A stretch of 64,000 nt of DNA from Paracoccus shanxieyensis (GCF_009711265.1 NZ_WMII01000001.1:1-64000); one strand, 5' to 3'; counted from the first letter of the stretch, positions 8,664-17,574 are shown. A program made the numbers and translations. Notes: generated by a model not told the origin, from the sequence alone.

Positions 8664-10769
8664 CTAGCCCTCGATGCGGTTGAAATCGGCGATGAGGCGG
8701 CCGGTTTCGCGGATGCGCGACAGAAGGTTCAGGCGGTTGCGCCGCGTGATCTGGTTGTCGGCATTAATCTGGACCGCATCGATGAAGGCGTCGATGGGGC
8801 CGCGCAATGTGGCGATACCTTGGGTCGCGGCCTCAAAATTGTTATGCTTGACGGCTTCGCGGATCGCCGGCTCGGCACGGTCCAGTGCAGCAAACAGTGC
8901 GCGTTCCTGATCGGTTTCGGCGAATTTCGGATCGGCGCCATAGGAGTATTCCACGCCGTCCTTTTCTTCGGCCTGCGCGAGGATGTTGCTGGCGCGTTTC
9001 AGGCCTTGCAGCAGGTTAGCGCCGTTTTCGGTTTTCAGCGTTTCGTTCAGTGCGGTGGCGCGGTTGACCAGCAGAACGAGATCGTCATTGCCGGGCATGG
9101 CGATGGCCGCGTCGATGATGTCGTGGCGGATGCCCTGATCTTTCAGGAACACCTTGAGGCGGTCGTGGAAGAAGGTGAGGAGGTCGGTTGCCTCGGCAAT
9201 CTTGGAATAATCGCTCTGATCGCGATCATCACGGACGATTCCATGGCCTTGACTGCCGGTGCTGATCGTATCGAGCAACCCAACCCGCACCCCATTCCCC
9301 AGCACCAGCCGGATCACCCCCAGCGCGGCGCGGCGGAGCGCGAAGGGGTCCTTGGACCCGGTGGGCTTTTCGTCGATGGCCCAGAAGCCGGTCAGCGTGT
9401 CCAGCTTGTCGGCCAGCGCCACCGCGACCGAGACCGGGGCCGAGGGCACGGCGTCAGACGGGCCCAGCGGCGAATAATGGTCGCGGGCGGCGTCGGCCAC
9501 GGCATCGGCATGGCCCGCCTGCAAGGCGTAGTAGCGGCCCATCGTGCCCTGCAATTCCGGGAATTCACCGACCATCGCCGAGCGCAGGTCCAGTTTCGCG
9601 ATGCGCGCGGCCTGATCGGCCTGATCGGGATCTGCGCCCACCAGCGGCGCGATCTCGCGCGCCAGTGCGGCGATGCGCTGGATCCGGTCTGCTTGCGATC
9701 CCAGCTTGCTTTGGAAGGTCACGGATTTCAGGCCCTCGGCCCAGTCCTGCATGCCCGCGCGCGCCTCGCGCAGGTCGTTGTCCCAGAAAAAGGCCGCGTC
9801 GGACAGCCGGGCCGCTAGCACGCGCTGGTTGCCTTTCAGGATCGTTTCGCCGTGATCGGGCGTGTCGATATTGGCGACGGTCACGAAGCCCTCGATCCGG
9901 CCCGTCTTGGGGTTGCGGGCCGAGAAGAACTTCTGGTGTTCCTTCATCGAGGTCTGCAGCACCTCGGGCGGCAGGGACAGAAAGCGGTCCTCGATGGCGC
10001 CCATCAGCGGCACGGGCCATTCGACCAGCCCCGCCACCTCGGTCAGCAGACCGTCATCGGCGACGATCTCCCAGCCACGGGCGAAGGCGAGATTTGCGGC
10101 TTCCTGACGAATGGCGGCCTCGCGCTCGGCGCTGTCCAGCATGACGCGGGCGCGGCGCAGTTTGGCGGCATAGTCGTCAAAGCCGGACACCGTGACGGCA
10201 TCGGGGGCCATGAAGCGGTGGCCGCGCGTGCTGTTGCCCGAGGCGATGCCTTCGATGTCCAGCGGCACCACGGTCGCGCCGGTTTCGTCGCTGAGCAGGC
10301 AGATGATGGAATGCAGCGGACGCACCCAGCGCAGCGCGCCGCTGCCCCAGCGCATCGACTTGGGCCACGGGAAATCGCGGATCGTGGCGGCCAGCACCTC
10401 GGCCACGATCTCGGCGGCCGGGCGGCCGGGCTTGTGGATATGGGCGAACCAGACCTGCCCCTTCTTGTCGTCGCGGGCGGTCAACTGATCGCGGGTCAGC
10501 CCGGTCGAGCGCAGGAAGCCCTGCAATGCCGCCTCGGGGGCGTCGGTGCGGGGGCCTTTGCGTTCCTCATGCGTGGTGGGGCTGTTGGGCGTCAGCCCTT
10601 CGATCGTCAGGGCAAGGCGGCGCGGCGTGCTGAACGCGCCTGCGCTGGCATAGGTCAGCCCCGCGCCGACCAGTCCGTCGGTCACCAGTTTCTTCAGATC
10701 CTCGCGCGCGCGGGCCTGCATCCGCGCCGGGATTTCTTCCGAGAAAAGCTCGATCAGAAGGTCGGGCAT
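8664..10769 (-). CDS. glyS: Glycine-tRNA ligase beta subunit
   Basis: This is the beta subunit of the bacterial alpha2beta2 glycyl-tRNA synthetase, which binds tRNA-Gly while the alpha subunit makes glycyl-adenylate. The 701-residue protein opens with the signature MPDLLIELFSEEIPARMQ and contains the conserved FSARNPKTGRIEGFVTVAN region, the HD-like central part, and the C-terminal DALR-type anticodon domain. Length is typical (about 690-700). Its ATG overlaps the stop of the preceding gene by one base (TGATG), so glyQ, the unknown gene and glyS are probably translationally coupled. Confidence 0.97.
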   Translation of the reverse strand: MPDLLIELFSEEIPARMQARAREDLKKLVTDGLVGAGLTYASAGAFSTPRRLALTIEGLTPNSPTTHEERKGPRTDAPEAALQGFLRSTGLTRDQLTARDDKKGQVWFAHIHKPGRPAAEIVAEVLAATIRDFPWPKSMRWGSGALRWVRPLHSIICLLSDETGATVVPLDIEGIASGNSTRGHRFMAPDAVTVSGFDDYAAKLRRARVMLDSAEREAAIRQEAANLAFARGWEIVADDGLLTEVAGLVEWPVPLMGAIEDRFLSLPPEVLQTSMKEHQKFFSARNPKTGRIEGFVTVANIDTPDHGETILKGNQRVLAARLSDAAFFWDNDLREARAGMQDWAEGLKSVTFQSKLGSQADRIQRIAALAREIAPLVGADPDQADQAARIAKLDLRSAMVGEFPELQGTMGRYYALQAGHADAVADAARDHYSPLGPSDAVPSAPVSVAVALADKLDTLTGFWAIDEKPTGSKDPFALRRAALGVIRLVLGNGVRVGLLDTISTGSQGHGIVRDDRDQSDYSKIAEATDLLTFFHDRLKVFLKDQGIRHDIIDAAIAMPGNDDLVLLVNRATALNETLKTENGANLLQGLKRASNILAQAEEKDGVEYSYGADPKFAETDQERALFAALDRAEPAIREAVKHNNFEAATQGIATLRGPIDAFIDAVQINADNQITRRNRLNLLSRIRETGRLIADFNRIEG

Positions 10770-11239
10770 CAGTCCATTACTCCGCGTTCGGGGGTCTTGT
10801 CGTTGAATTGGTGCCAGCCGAAGGCGCGCCCGTCGGGATAGACCGCGATCACGCGGTCCACATCGGGGCGGATTTCAGGCTGCGAGAGGTAGGCTTGCGC
10901 CGCGCCAGAGGCCAGATCGGCCTGAATCCGGCCCGCATCGAAGCAGGAAAACCAGTTCGGCGGCACCAGCGGCGTGGCGTCGGGGAAAGGCTCGGCCCCG
11001 TCGGGCAGCGGTTCCAGAAGCTGGAAACACGCCCGCCAGCGGATGGGTGAGCTGCCCGCGTCGATGGCCTGCACCGCGTCGATGCTGAGCGCCACGGGCG
11101 CGCCGTTGCGCATCACGGTCAGATGCACCGTCGAGGGGTCGATCCTGTCGTAAAAGCCGTATTCCTGCGCATACCACATCCCGCCCCCGGCAGCGATGGC
11201 CGTGGCAAGAATGGCAATGGCGGGAATGCGCCCGTCCAT
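10769..11239 (-). CDS. Conserved membrane-anchored protein between glyQ and glyS
   Basis: A 156-residue protein of unknown function. An N-terminal hydrophobic segment (about residues 5-22, AIAILATAIAAGGGMWYAQ) looks like a single TM anchor or uncleaved signal, with the rest outside the cytoplasm. Conserved-looking elements include FQLLEPLP, PPNWFSCFDAG and a C-terminal IAVYPDGRAFGWHQFND. I believe it belongs to a Rhodobacterales-restricted DUF (possibly DUF6446) but cannot confirm this. It overlaps both glyQ and glyS by one nucleotide, so it is co-translated with the two synthetase subunits even though its location suggests a periplasmic role. Confidence 0.8.
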   Translation of the reverse strand: MDGRIPAIAILATAIAAGGGMWYAQEYGFYDRIDPSTVHLTVMRNGAPVALSIDAVQAIDAGSSPIRWRACFQLLEPLPDGAEPFPDATPLVPPNWFSCFDAGRIQADLASGAAQAYLSQPEIRPDVDRVIAVYPDGRAFGWHQFNDKTPERGVMD

Positions 11240-12201
11240 CAGGCACCGGCCGGAAAGGCGGGCAGCGGCGCGCCGGTGGCGGCGGGGGTCGTGGCGAACA
11301 GATCCGCGCAGCGTTTCGCCAGCGCCCGCACGCGCCCGATATAAGCCTGCCGTTCGGTGACAGAAATCACGCCGCGCGCGTCCAGCAGGTTGAACAGATG
11401 GCTGGCCTTGATCGCCTGATCATAGGCAGGATGTGCCATGGGGATCACCCGGCCCGCCGCGTCGGTTTCGGCGGCGGACAGGATGCGGTCGCATTCAGCC
11501 TCGGCATCCTTGAAATGCTGCAGCAGCATGTCGGTATCGGCGACGTCGAAGTTCCAGCGGGAATATTCGCGTTCCGTCTGGTTGAAGATGTCGCCATAGG
11601 TCAGCGGAATCGGGCTGTCGGGATGGTTGAAGGGCATGTCCATGACATGTTCGACGCCCAGCACATACATCGCCAGCCGCTCGAGCCCATAGGTCAGCTC
11701 ACCCGAGACGGGGCGGCAGTCATGACCGCCGACCTGCTGGAAATAGGTGAACTGGCTGACCTCCATGCCGTCGCACCAGACCTCCCAGCCAAGGCCCCAT
11801 GCGCCCAGCGTCGGGCTTTCCCAGTCGTCCTCGACGAAGCGCACATCATGGATCATCGGATCAAGGCCTATGGCGCGCAGGCTGCCCAGATACAGCTCCT
11901 GCATCTGCGGCGGGCTGGGTTTGATGATGACCTGATACTGATAGTAATGCTGCAGCCGGTTCGGGTTTTCGCCGTAACGCCCATCCGTCGGACGGCGCGA
12001 AGGCTGGACATAGGCCGCAGCCCAGGGCTTCTGGCCCAGCGACCGCAGGGTGGTGGCCGGGTGGAAGGTGCCCGCGCCCACCTCCATGTCATAGGGTTGC
12101 AGCACCGCGCAGCCCTGAGCGGCCCAGTAGGATTGCAGGCGCAGGATCACGTCCTGAAAACAGACGGGCCGGGCTATCCGATCATCCTTGGGGCTGGTCA
12201 T
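11239..12201 (-). CDS. glyQ: Glycine-tRNA ligase alpha subunit
   Basis: GlyQ is the catalytic subunit of the tetrameric glycyl-tRNA synthetase. The sequence has the family block [31 protein letters not shown], the motif-2-like [23 protein letters not shown] region, and [19 protein letters not shown]. About 320 residues is normal length. The frame also contains an ATG at 12219, but only the ATG at 12201 has a proper Shine-Dalgarno (AAGGA, about 8 nt upstream), so the shorter form is preferred. It is the first gene of glyQ-X-glyS and is divergent from the SPOR-like protein gene. Confidence 0.97.
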   Translation of the reverse strand: MTSPKDDRIARPVCFQDVILRLQSYWAAQGCAVLQPYDMEVGAGTFHPATTLRSLGQKPWAAAYVQPSRRPTDGRYGENPNRLQHYYQYQVIIKPSPPQMQELYLGSLRAIGLDPMIHDVRFVEDDWESPTLGAWGLGWEVWCDGMEVSQFTYFQQVGGHDCRPVSGELTYGLERLAMYVLGVEHVMDMPFNHPDSPIPLTYGDIFNQTEREYSRWNFDVADTDMLLQHFKDAEAECDRILSAAETDAAGRVIPMAHPAYDQAIKASHLFNLLDARGVISVTERQAYIGRVRALAKRCADLFATTPAATGAPLPAFPAGA

Positions 12202-12286
12202 CCGGTTTTCCTTGGGCATAACTGGAAAGAAATGTCAGCCGCCTTCTAGGCATCGGCTGGCGCATGGTCAATGAGAGGGACGGTTG

Positions 12287-13780
12287 ATGCGGGGCTTTGC
12301 ACTGGTCTTGGGGGCGGGACTGGCACTTCCGTTGCCCGCCATGGCCGAAGATGTGGTCATCCGGATCGAAGCCAAGCGCGGCGCAGATGCCGCGGCCACC
12401 GCCGCGCAAGACTGGGCAGGGCAGTTTCCCGATGTCGTGACCTTCCCGCTGTCGGATGGCTGGACCGGCATCGCCCTTGGTCCGATGCCACGCGAACAGG
12501 CGTCGGTGCGGCTGGACGAATTGCGAGCGCAGAACCGTGTGCCCGGCGACAGCTTCCTGGCCCCTGCCGAAGGGCGCGTACTGAACGCCGTGCCGGGGGG
12601 CAACCCGGATGCCGCCACCGCGGCCACGCCGGAACAATCAGCCGCCACGCCTGCCAGCGCCTCGACCTTCCCGGCAGCGGCCGAGCCTGCCCCGGACGCG
12701 GCCGAGCCCGCGACCGCCGATCTGGCCGGCGAGGACGCGCCGGACACCGCCCCTGCCCCCGAGATGCCCGAAAGCGCCGCGCCGGACATGCCCGCCGCGC
12801 CCGAGGCGCCCGAGGCCCCGGCACAGTTCTTCATCCGCATCGAATCCAGCGCCGACCGCGCCGCCGCCGAAGACATGCTGGCCAAGCGGCGCGAGATCCT
12901 GCCCGATGTCGGTCTGTGGACGCTGCCGAATGGCCGCTTCGTCGTGGCGCTGGGACCGACGGATCAGGTCACGGGCGAGGCATGGCTGCGCGCCTTCAAG
13001 GATGCCCAAGCCGTGCCGCGCGATGCCTTTGTCACGCCCGCCGCCGATCTGGGCCAGAACGAAATCATCGGCAAGGTGCCTGAACTTGGCGCAGCACCCG
13101 GCGAAACCGCCATGCCGCTGGTCATGCCGCCGCTGGAGGACGTGCAGCGCGCCCTGCGTTGGGCCGGTCATTATGACGGCGCGATCGACGGCAAGGACGG
13201 CCCGATGACGCAGGCGGCCATCGCGGATGAAATCGTGCGGCTGCGCGCCTCGCCCGATCCGGCCTCGGCCATGGGCGAACTGATCCGCCGCCGCGACGCA
13301 TGGCGCACCCAGATCGGCCTGACCGAGCTGCGCGACCCCCATACCGGCCTTGCCCTGCCCGCGCCGATGCAGAAGCTGCAATTCGACCGCACCGAACGCG
13401 CGCTGTCGATCTATGGCCCGAAGGATGGATCGGGCGCGGCGCTGATCCTGTTCAGCCAGCCGGGCGGCCAGCAAGAGATGCTGGACATGGCGGGGCTTGT
13501 CACCGCGCTTGGCTGGGTGCCCGCGCCCGTGCGGCAGGTGCGTCAGGGCAGCGTCATCCTTGACGGGCGCAACCAGACCCATGTGGGCCATGCCGAGGGC
13601 CGCGTGGTCGATGGCCGCGCGCAGGGCTTCGTGCTGATCTGGCCCTTGCAGGACATGCAGGAAAGCCGCCGCATCGCCTCGGAAATCTCGGACAACCTGT
13701 CGCGCTTTGCGCCGGGGGCCATGGATCCGGCGCCCGCAGAGACGGCTCCCGACACCCCCGCCACGCCCTTGGCGAACTAG
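12287..13780 (+). CDS. Periplasmic protein with two SPOR-like repeats and a peptidoglycan-binding motif
   Basis: A 497-residue exported protein of unknown function. After a signal peptide (cleavage near AMA-EDVV), residues about 22-96 and 180-255 are clearly homologous to each other: each has (V/F)IRIE, a DV..x.LP.G...ALGP core and VP.D.F..PA at the end. They resemble SPOR domains, which bind denuded glycan strands. A Pro/Ala/Glu-rich linker of about 80 residues separates them. Residues about 283-315 (DVQRALRWAGHYDGAIDGKDG) look like a PG_binding_1 motif. The C-terminal third is unassigned. ATG 12287 follows GAGAGGG by 7 nt. The gene's TAG stop is shared, as CTAG, with the convergent trkH stop. 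Confidence 0.82.
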   Translation: MRGFALVLGAGLALPLPAMAEDVVIRIEAKRGADAAATAAQDWAGQFPDVVTFPLSDGWTGIALGPMPREQASVRLDELRAQNRVPGDSFLAPAEGRVLNAVPGGNPDAATAATPEQSAATPASASTFPAAAEPAPDAAEPATADLAGEDAPDTAPAPEMPESAAPDMPAAPEAPEAPAQFFIRIESSADRAAAEDMLAKRREILPDVGLWTLPNGRFVVALGPTDQVTGEAWLRAFKDAQAVPRDAFVTPAADLGQNEIIGKVPELGAAPGETAMPLVMPPLEDVQRALRWAGHYDGAIDGKDGPMTQAAIADEIVRLRASPDPASAMGELIRRRDAWRTQIGLTELRDPHTGLALPAPMQKLQFDRTERALSIYGPKDGSGAALILFSQPGGQQEMLDMAGLVTALGWVPAPVRQVRQGSVILDGRNQTHVGHAEGRVVDGRAQGFVLIWPLQDMQESRRIASEISDNLSRFAPGAMDPAPAETAPDTPATPLAN

Positions 13781-15225
13781 CCGCGCCAGAAGCGCGGCAT
13801 GAACAGCACCAGCACCGTCAGCAGTTCAAGCCTGCCGACATACATGCCCACGCTCATCATCCATTTCGCGGCGGTGGGCAGGTTGTTCACCGCGCCATTG
13901 GGAGACAGCTCGGGGCCCCACATGACGCCGACATTGGCGATGGCGGTCCACGCGCCGGTCAGCGCCGTGCGCGGATGCAGCCCGGTCATCGCCAGCCCGA
14001 CGATCAGCAGACCGAATGTCAGCATGAACAGCGTGAAGAACGCCATGACGGAATCGACGACCTCATGGTTCAGCGGACGGCCGTCATACAGCAGCGGATA
14101 GACCCGGCGCGGCGACTGCATCCGCCGCAACTGCGCCTTGACCGCCTGAATCAGCACCAGATAGCGGAACACCTTGACCGAACACGAGGTCGAGCCGGTG
14201 CAGCCTCCGATCAGCCCCACCACGACCAGAATGGCAAAGGGGAAATGCCCCCATGCCGTCACATCGCTGCTGACCAGCCCCGTGCCGGAAAAGGTCGAGA
14301 CCACGTTGAACGTCGTCTCGCGCAGGGTTTCGCCAATGTCGGTGGCACCGCCCAGCAACAGCCGATAGGCCACGACCGCCGCGATGGCATACAGCGTCCA
14401 GCGCAGATAGGCGCGGATCTGCACGTCGCGCCACATCGGCTGCGCGCTGCCCCGCACCAGTTGCACCATGCGGATGAACGGGATCGAGGCCATGAACATG
14501 AAAAACGCCGCCGCATATTCCAGCGGCCCCAGATAGGGTCCGAAACTGCTGTCATAATTGGAAAATCCGCCGGTCGAACAGGTGGACATCGCCAGCACGA
14601 TCGCGTCGAAACCGCTCATGCCCATGACGATATAGACGATGGCGCAGGTGGCGGTCAGCGCGATATAGACCCATGTCATCTCGCGCGCGATGTCGAAGGC
14701 GCGGGGCAGGATCTTGCCCAGCGTGTCGAACCCCTCGGATTTGAAGAACTGCATGCCGCCGACCTTCATGACCGGCAGAAAGATCATGGCGACGACGATG
14801 ATCCCCAGCCCGCCGAACCAGTTCAGAAACGCCCGCCAGAAATTGACGCCCATGGGCAGGTTGTCCAGATCAGGAAAGGCCGTGGTTCCGGTGGTGGTGA
14901 CGCCCGACATCGCCTCGAAATAGGCATCGGTGAAGCTGGCGCCGGGCGCGCCGATCATGAAGGGGACCGCCCCCGCCGCCGGCAGCACCGCCCAGATCGA
15001 GGCGGTCAGCAAAAACGCCTGCTCCATCGTCATCTGCCGCTGCACATCGCGCGTGGCCAGCGTGATCAGCCCGCCCGCCAGCATAGTCAGGATCGAGGCT
15101 TCCAGAAAGCTTTTCCAATGCGGATCGCCAGCCCAGAAATCGACAGCCATCGGCAGCACCATCGCCGCCCCCAGCGTGATGACCAGCTTGCCGACGATAT
15201 TGGCCACGGGACGGATGTCGATCAT
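13777..15225 (-). CDS. trkH: Potassium uptake protein TrkH
   Basis: TrkH is the membrane-spanning subunit of a low-affinity K+ uptake system and works with the NAD-binding regulator TrkA, which is not in this window. About 482 residues and roughly ten hydrophobic segments are as expected. The four selectivity-filter loops are recognisable: SGVTTTGTT, STCSTGGFSN, STFSGTGL and the last loop near NVGVMWG. The glycine-rich GGCTGSTSCSVKVFR, typical of TrkH/TrkG, is also present. The frame extends 15 codons upstream, but ATG 15225 (MIDIRPV) matches family N-termini. The 3' end overlaps the convergent gene by 4 bp. Confidence 0.95.
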   Translation of the reverse strand: MIDIRPVANIVGKLVITLGAAMVLPMAVDFWAGDPHWKSFLEASILTMLAGGLITLATRDVQRQMTMEQAFLLTASIWAVLPAAGAVPFMIGAPGASFTDAYFEAMSGVTTTGTTAFPDLDNLPMGVNFWRAFLNWFGGLGIIVVAMIFLPVMKVGGMQFFKSEGFDTLGKILPRAFDIAREMTWVYIALTATCAIVYIVMGMSGFDAIVLAMSTCSTGGFSNYDSSFGPYLGPLEYAAAFFMFMASIPFIRMVQLVRGSAQPMWRDVQIRAYLRWTLYAIAAVVAYRLLLGGATDIGETLRETTFNVVSTFSGTGLVSSDVTAWGHFPFAILVVVGLIGGCTGSTSCSVKVFRYLVLIQAVKAQLRRMQSPRRVYPLLYDGRPLNHEVVDSVMAFFTLFMLTFGLLIVGLAMTGLHPRTALTGAWTAIANVGVMWGPELSPNGAVNNLPTAAKWMMSVGMYVGRLELLTVLVLFMPRFWRG

Positions 15226-15275
15226 GCCAACTGCTTGCCGCGCCGCCCCGCTTGCGTCAAGCCTTGCCAAGATGC

Positions 15276-15304
15276 TTGCAAGCCCGCGCCGGATTGCCTA
15301 TGGA
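15276..15304 (+). promoter_or_regulatory. Candidate sigma-70 promoter of tRNA-Gly
   Basis: TTGCAA (15276-15281) and TATGGA (15299-15304) are separated by 17 nt and end 10 nt before the mature tRNA 5' end. The spacing and position fit a housekeeping promoter. Confidence 0.6.
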
Positions 15305-15314
15305 AAACGGCGAT

Positions 15315-15388
15315 GCGGGTGTAGCTCAATGGTAGAGCAGCAGCCTTCCAAGCTGAATACGTGGGTTCGATTCCCATCACCCGCTCCA
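15315..15388 (+). tRNA. tRNA-Gly(TCC)
   Basis: The 74-nt gene folds as a standard cloverleaf: 7-bp acceptor stem GCGGGTG/CACCCGC, D arm GCTC-AATGGTA-GAGC, anticodon loop CTTCCAA giving anticodon TCC, T arm with GTTCGATTC, discriminator T and an encoded CCA at 15386-15388. It decodes GGA/GGG. No duplicated tRNA 3' end (attachment-site scar) was seen downstream, so the nearby gene damage is not obviously due to an integrated element. Confidence 0.97.
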
Positions 15389-15502
15389 ACTTCCCACAAA
15401 ACGATGCGTGAGCCGGCAAAATGCGTCGCAGTTCTGCGTCAGGCCGCTGTCTGCGTCGCTTTCCTTACGAAGAACTTTGCGCCGCTGTGGCAGGCCCGGC
15501 GC

Positions 15503-15924
15503 CTAGCACATGCTTTCGCAAGGAACGCCGTCGCTGTCGCGGTCCAGCTTGCCGCCCCAGCCGCAATTGTTCAGATACCAAATCGCTTCCTCGCAGCTGC
15601 CAATCGCGCCGCAGGTTTTGCGTGGACTGCAGGAGTAGCCGCCCTTTGCCATCTGCATCAGCCGCTGAAGATGCGGCGACTGCGGATCGGCTTCACTTTG
15701 CCGAAGCCCGCGCCGCCAATCCCAGGGCATGTCGAAGGTCGATGCCCAGATGCCCACCGCAGCGTTCCGCGCACGGGTTTCATCCGGCACATAATCGGTC
15801 GAATACTGGCGATATGCGACAGCCCACCCCTCGCGCACCATCCAGCGGTTGAGGCTGTCCTTTCCGACCGAACATTCCGCGACGCTGCGCCATAGCGGTC
15901 GATATCGGTTTCGATGCAGGCCAC
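15503..15924 (-). pseudogene. Truncated, frameshifted thermonuclease-like gene with excalibur domain
   Basis: The remaining C-terminal part of a secreted staphylococcal-nuclease-like protein. The segment VAECSVGKDSLNRWMVREGWAVAYRQYS...WDWRR is the end of an SNase fold, and the tail DRDSDGVPCESMC is an excalibur Ca-binding motif. Just upstream, the expected CIETDIDRYG lies in a different frame: one base is missing near 15889 (GGC-GCAGC where GGC-CGC-AGC would keep the frame). The N-terminal catalytic half and signal peptide are absent; upstream sequence becomes a flavin oxidoreductase on the other strand. An open frame from 15982 exists on the minus strand, but its first residues are not nuclease-like. 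Probably non-functional. Confidence 0.75.
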
Positions 15925-15947
15925 CTGACGCCATCGCGCCGCACTGC

Positions 15948-16658
15948 GTGACCACGCCGCAGGGTCGGCTGACCGCCCGCATCGTGCTGCGCGCGACCGA
16001 GGCCTTTACCTGCCAGCAGCCCGGCCAGCGGCGCAGCGTGGTGCCGCTTTATTCGCTGGTCATGGCGACCGAGCCGCTGCCGGACGCGGTGCGGCAGAGC
16101 CTTGGGTTGGACCACCGCCGCGCCTTCAACGACCTGCGCCACCTGCGGGTCTATGCCCAGATGACGGCGGATGGACGGCTGGTTTTTGGCGGGCGCGGCG
16201 CGCCCTACCGGCTGGGCTCGGCGATGCGCAGCGATCTGGTGGACGGCATCCATGCCCGGATCCATGACACGCTGGTCGAATTCTTTCCGGCGCTGCGCGA
16301 CACCACCATCACGCTTCGCTGGGGCGGCGCGCTGGGGGTGGCGCGGGATTTCTGCCCCTCGGTCGGGCTGGACGCGGCGACCGGCATGGCGTGGGCGGGC
16401 GGCTATGTCGGCGACGGCGTGGCGACCAGCAATCTGGCGGGCCGCATCCTGCGCAACCTGATCCTTGGGCAGGACGCGCCGATCAACCGCCTGCCCATCG
16501 TCAACCACCGCTCGCCCCTGTGGGAGCATGAGCCGCTGCGCTGGCTGGGGGTGAATTTCGGCCTGACCGCCGCCGGTATCGGCGATGCCGAGGAACGCCT
16601 GACCCGGCGCCCGTCGCAGGTCGCAAGGCTGCTTGAGGCGCTGACCGGCGGGCATTAA
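15948..16658 (+). pseudogene. 5'-truncated FAD-dependent oxidoreductase (DAO family)
   Basis: The C-terminal half of a glycine-oxidase/PuuB-like FAD oxidoreductase. Similarity to the family begins at VTTPQGRLTARIVLRATEAFT and continues through MATEPLP, RLVFGGRGAPYRLGS, the FAD-binding C-terminal GMAWAGGYVGDGVATSNLAGRILRNLILG, to a normal end. The N-terminal Rossmann domain (GxGxxG) of about 220 residues is missing; the frame open upstream (from 15849) merely reads the antisense of the nuclease remnant. Without the FAD-binding N-terminus it cannot be a working oxidase. The intact cupin gene 28 nt downstream is the usual neighbour of such oxidases. Confidence 0.75.
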
Positions 16659-16686
16659 TCCCCGGTTGAACAACAAGGAGAAGACC

Positions 16687-17037
16687 ATGCCCTCGATGGT
16701 GATCGTCAAAGCAGCCGAGATCAGCGGCTCCGCCCTGCCCGCCGCGGGCCAACGCGCGGGCGCCGACCGCGGCGATCCGCAACTGGGCCTGCAGAAGCTG
16801 GCACCCGAAGCGGCAGGCAGCACCGGCATCTGGGAATGCCAGCCCGGCGGCTGGCCGGTGGTGAACCGCCCCGACACCGAATTCACCTATATTGTCTCGG
16901 GCCGCGCCCGGCTGACCGATGATGCCACCGGCACCGTAACCGAGATCGGCGCGGGCGATCTGGTCATTCTGCCGCCGGGCTGGTCGGGCCGCTGGGACGT
17001 GATCGAGACCGTGCGCAAGGTCTATGCCATCTACTGA
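16687..17037 (+). CDS. Cupin domain protein (Cupin_3/DUF861)
   Basis: A small single-domain cupin of 116 residues. The beta-barrel signature is visible in GIWECQPGGWPVVNRPDTEFTYIVSGRARLTDD and GAGDLVILPPGWSGRWDVIETVRKVYAIY, the pattern of the ureidoglycine-aminohydrolase-like Cupin_3 family. Genes like this commonly sit beside FAD oxidoreductases of amine catabolism, which fits the broken oxidoreductase directly upstream. The start at 16687 is set by AAGGAG at 16675-16680. The catalytic role, if any, is unknown; with its partner truncated the gene may be a leftover. Confidence 0.85.
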   Translation: MPSMVIVKAAEISGSALPAAGQRAGADRGDPQLGLQKLAPEAAGSTGIWECQPGGWPVVNRPDTEFTYIVSGRARLTDDATGTVTEIGAGDLVILPPGWSGRWDVIETVRKVYAIY

Positions 17038-17040
17038 CAT

Positions 17041-17206
17041 CTGCGGGGCCGAACCCGGCCCTGCAGCAAGCTATGGGCGGGCGCGCCATATAGGGCGCCG
17101 CCCATGAAGGCGGGCAGATGTCCTGATATGGCGGCTGCGGCATCGCCATATCTGATCCGTCTTGAAGGGCGCTGCCGCCGCATCCGCTGCACACCGGACA
17201 GCGCCC
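17041..17206. other. Structured non-coding stretch with three inverted repeats
   Basis: No convincing gene lies between the cupin stop and 17312. Instead there are three successive inverted repeats: a near-perfect 11-bp stem at 17041-17065 (probable end of the cupin transcript, without a T-run), a perfect 9-bp GATATGGCG/CGCCATATC (17125-17133 and 17144-17152), and a perfect 8-bp GGGCGCTG/CAGCGCCC (17167-17174 and 17199-17206). CGCCATAT also occurs once more near 17083. Further on, an AT-rich patch (about 17268-17290) could hold a promoter. Confidence 0.6.
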
Positions 17207-17311
17207 AGATCCCAAGCCATGCGCGCTGCGTCATTTGTACAAATTGATTGCTGCATAAATCGCGCTCGATTATATTTTGCACGATATAACCCCGCGCAGC
17301 CGAGCCGCCTG

Positions 17312-17485
17312 ATGCCCAATAAACTGTTCGAGAAATGGTTGCAGAATCAGCCCGCCATCGAAGCCGAGGCCATGCGACAGGCGCAGGCGCAAGGCATGGG
17401 TGAGCGTCGCTCGGCCGAGGCGGTTCACCTGATGATGCCCCGTTTGATGCGCGAATTCATCGAACGCTGCACGCGGCAGGATTGA
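17312..17485 (+). CDS. Small hypothetical protein, 57 residues
   Basis: The frame could start at ATG 17312 (MPNKLFEKWLQNQ) and gives a charged, mostly helical 57-residue protein without TM segment or cysteine-rich motif (one Cys, near the end). I do not recognise a family. The frame is open upstream to 17162, but that part crosses an AT-rich promoter-like region and looks non-coding. No strong Shine-Dalgarno is seen, which keeps confidence modest. It precedes the small membrane ORF and xpaC on the same strand. Confidence 0.45.
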   Translation: MPNKLFEKWLQNQPAIEAEAMRQAQAQGMGERRSAEAVHLMMPRLMREFIERCTRQD

Positions 17486-17574
17486 ACCGCCGCGCGTCCC
17501 GGTCGGCTGGCCTTTCTTTCGGACGCAACCAAGCCTATATCCTGCGGGCAATTCCTCTGGCCGAAAGGAAGCCG

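Noticed and set aside
15315..17311. Integrated element next to tRNA-Gly
   Set aside because: No duplicated tRNA 3' end, no integrase and no change to phage-like genes; the local damage is better explained by a deletion.
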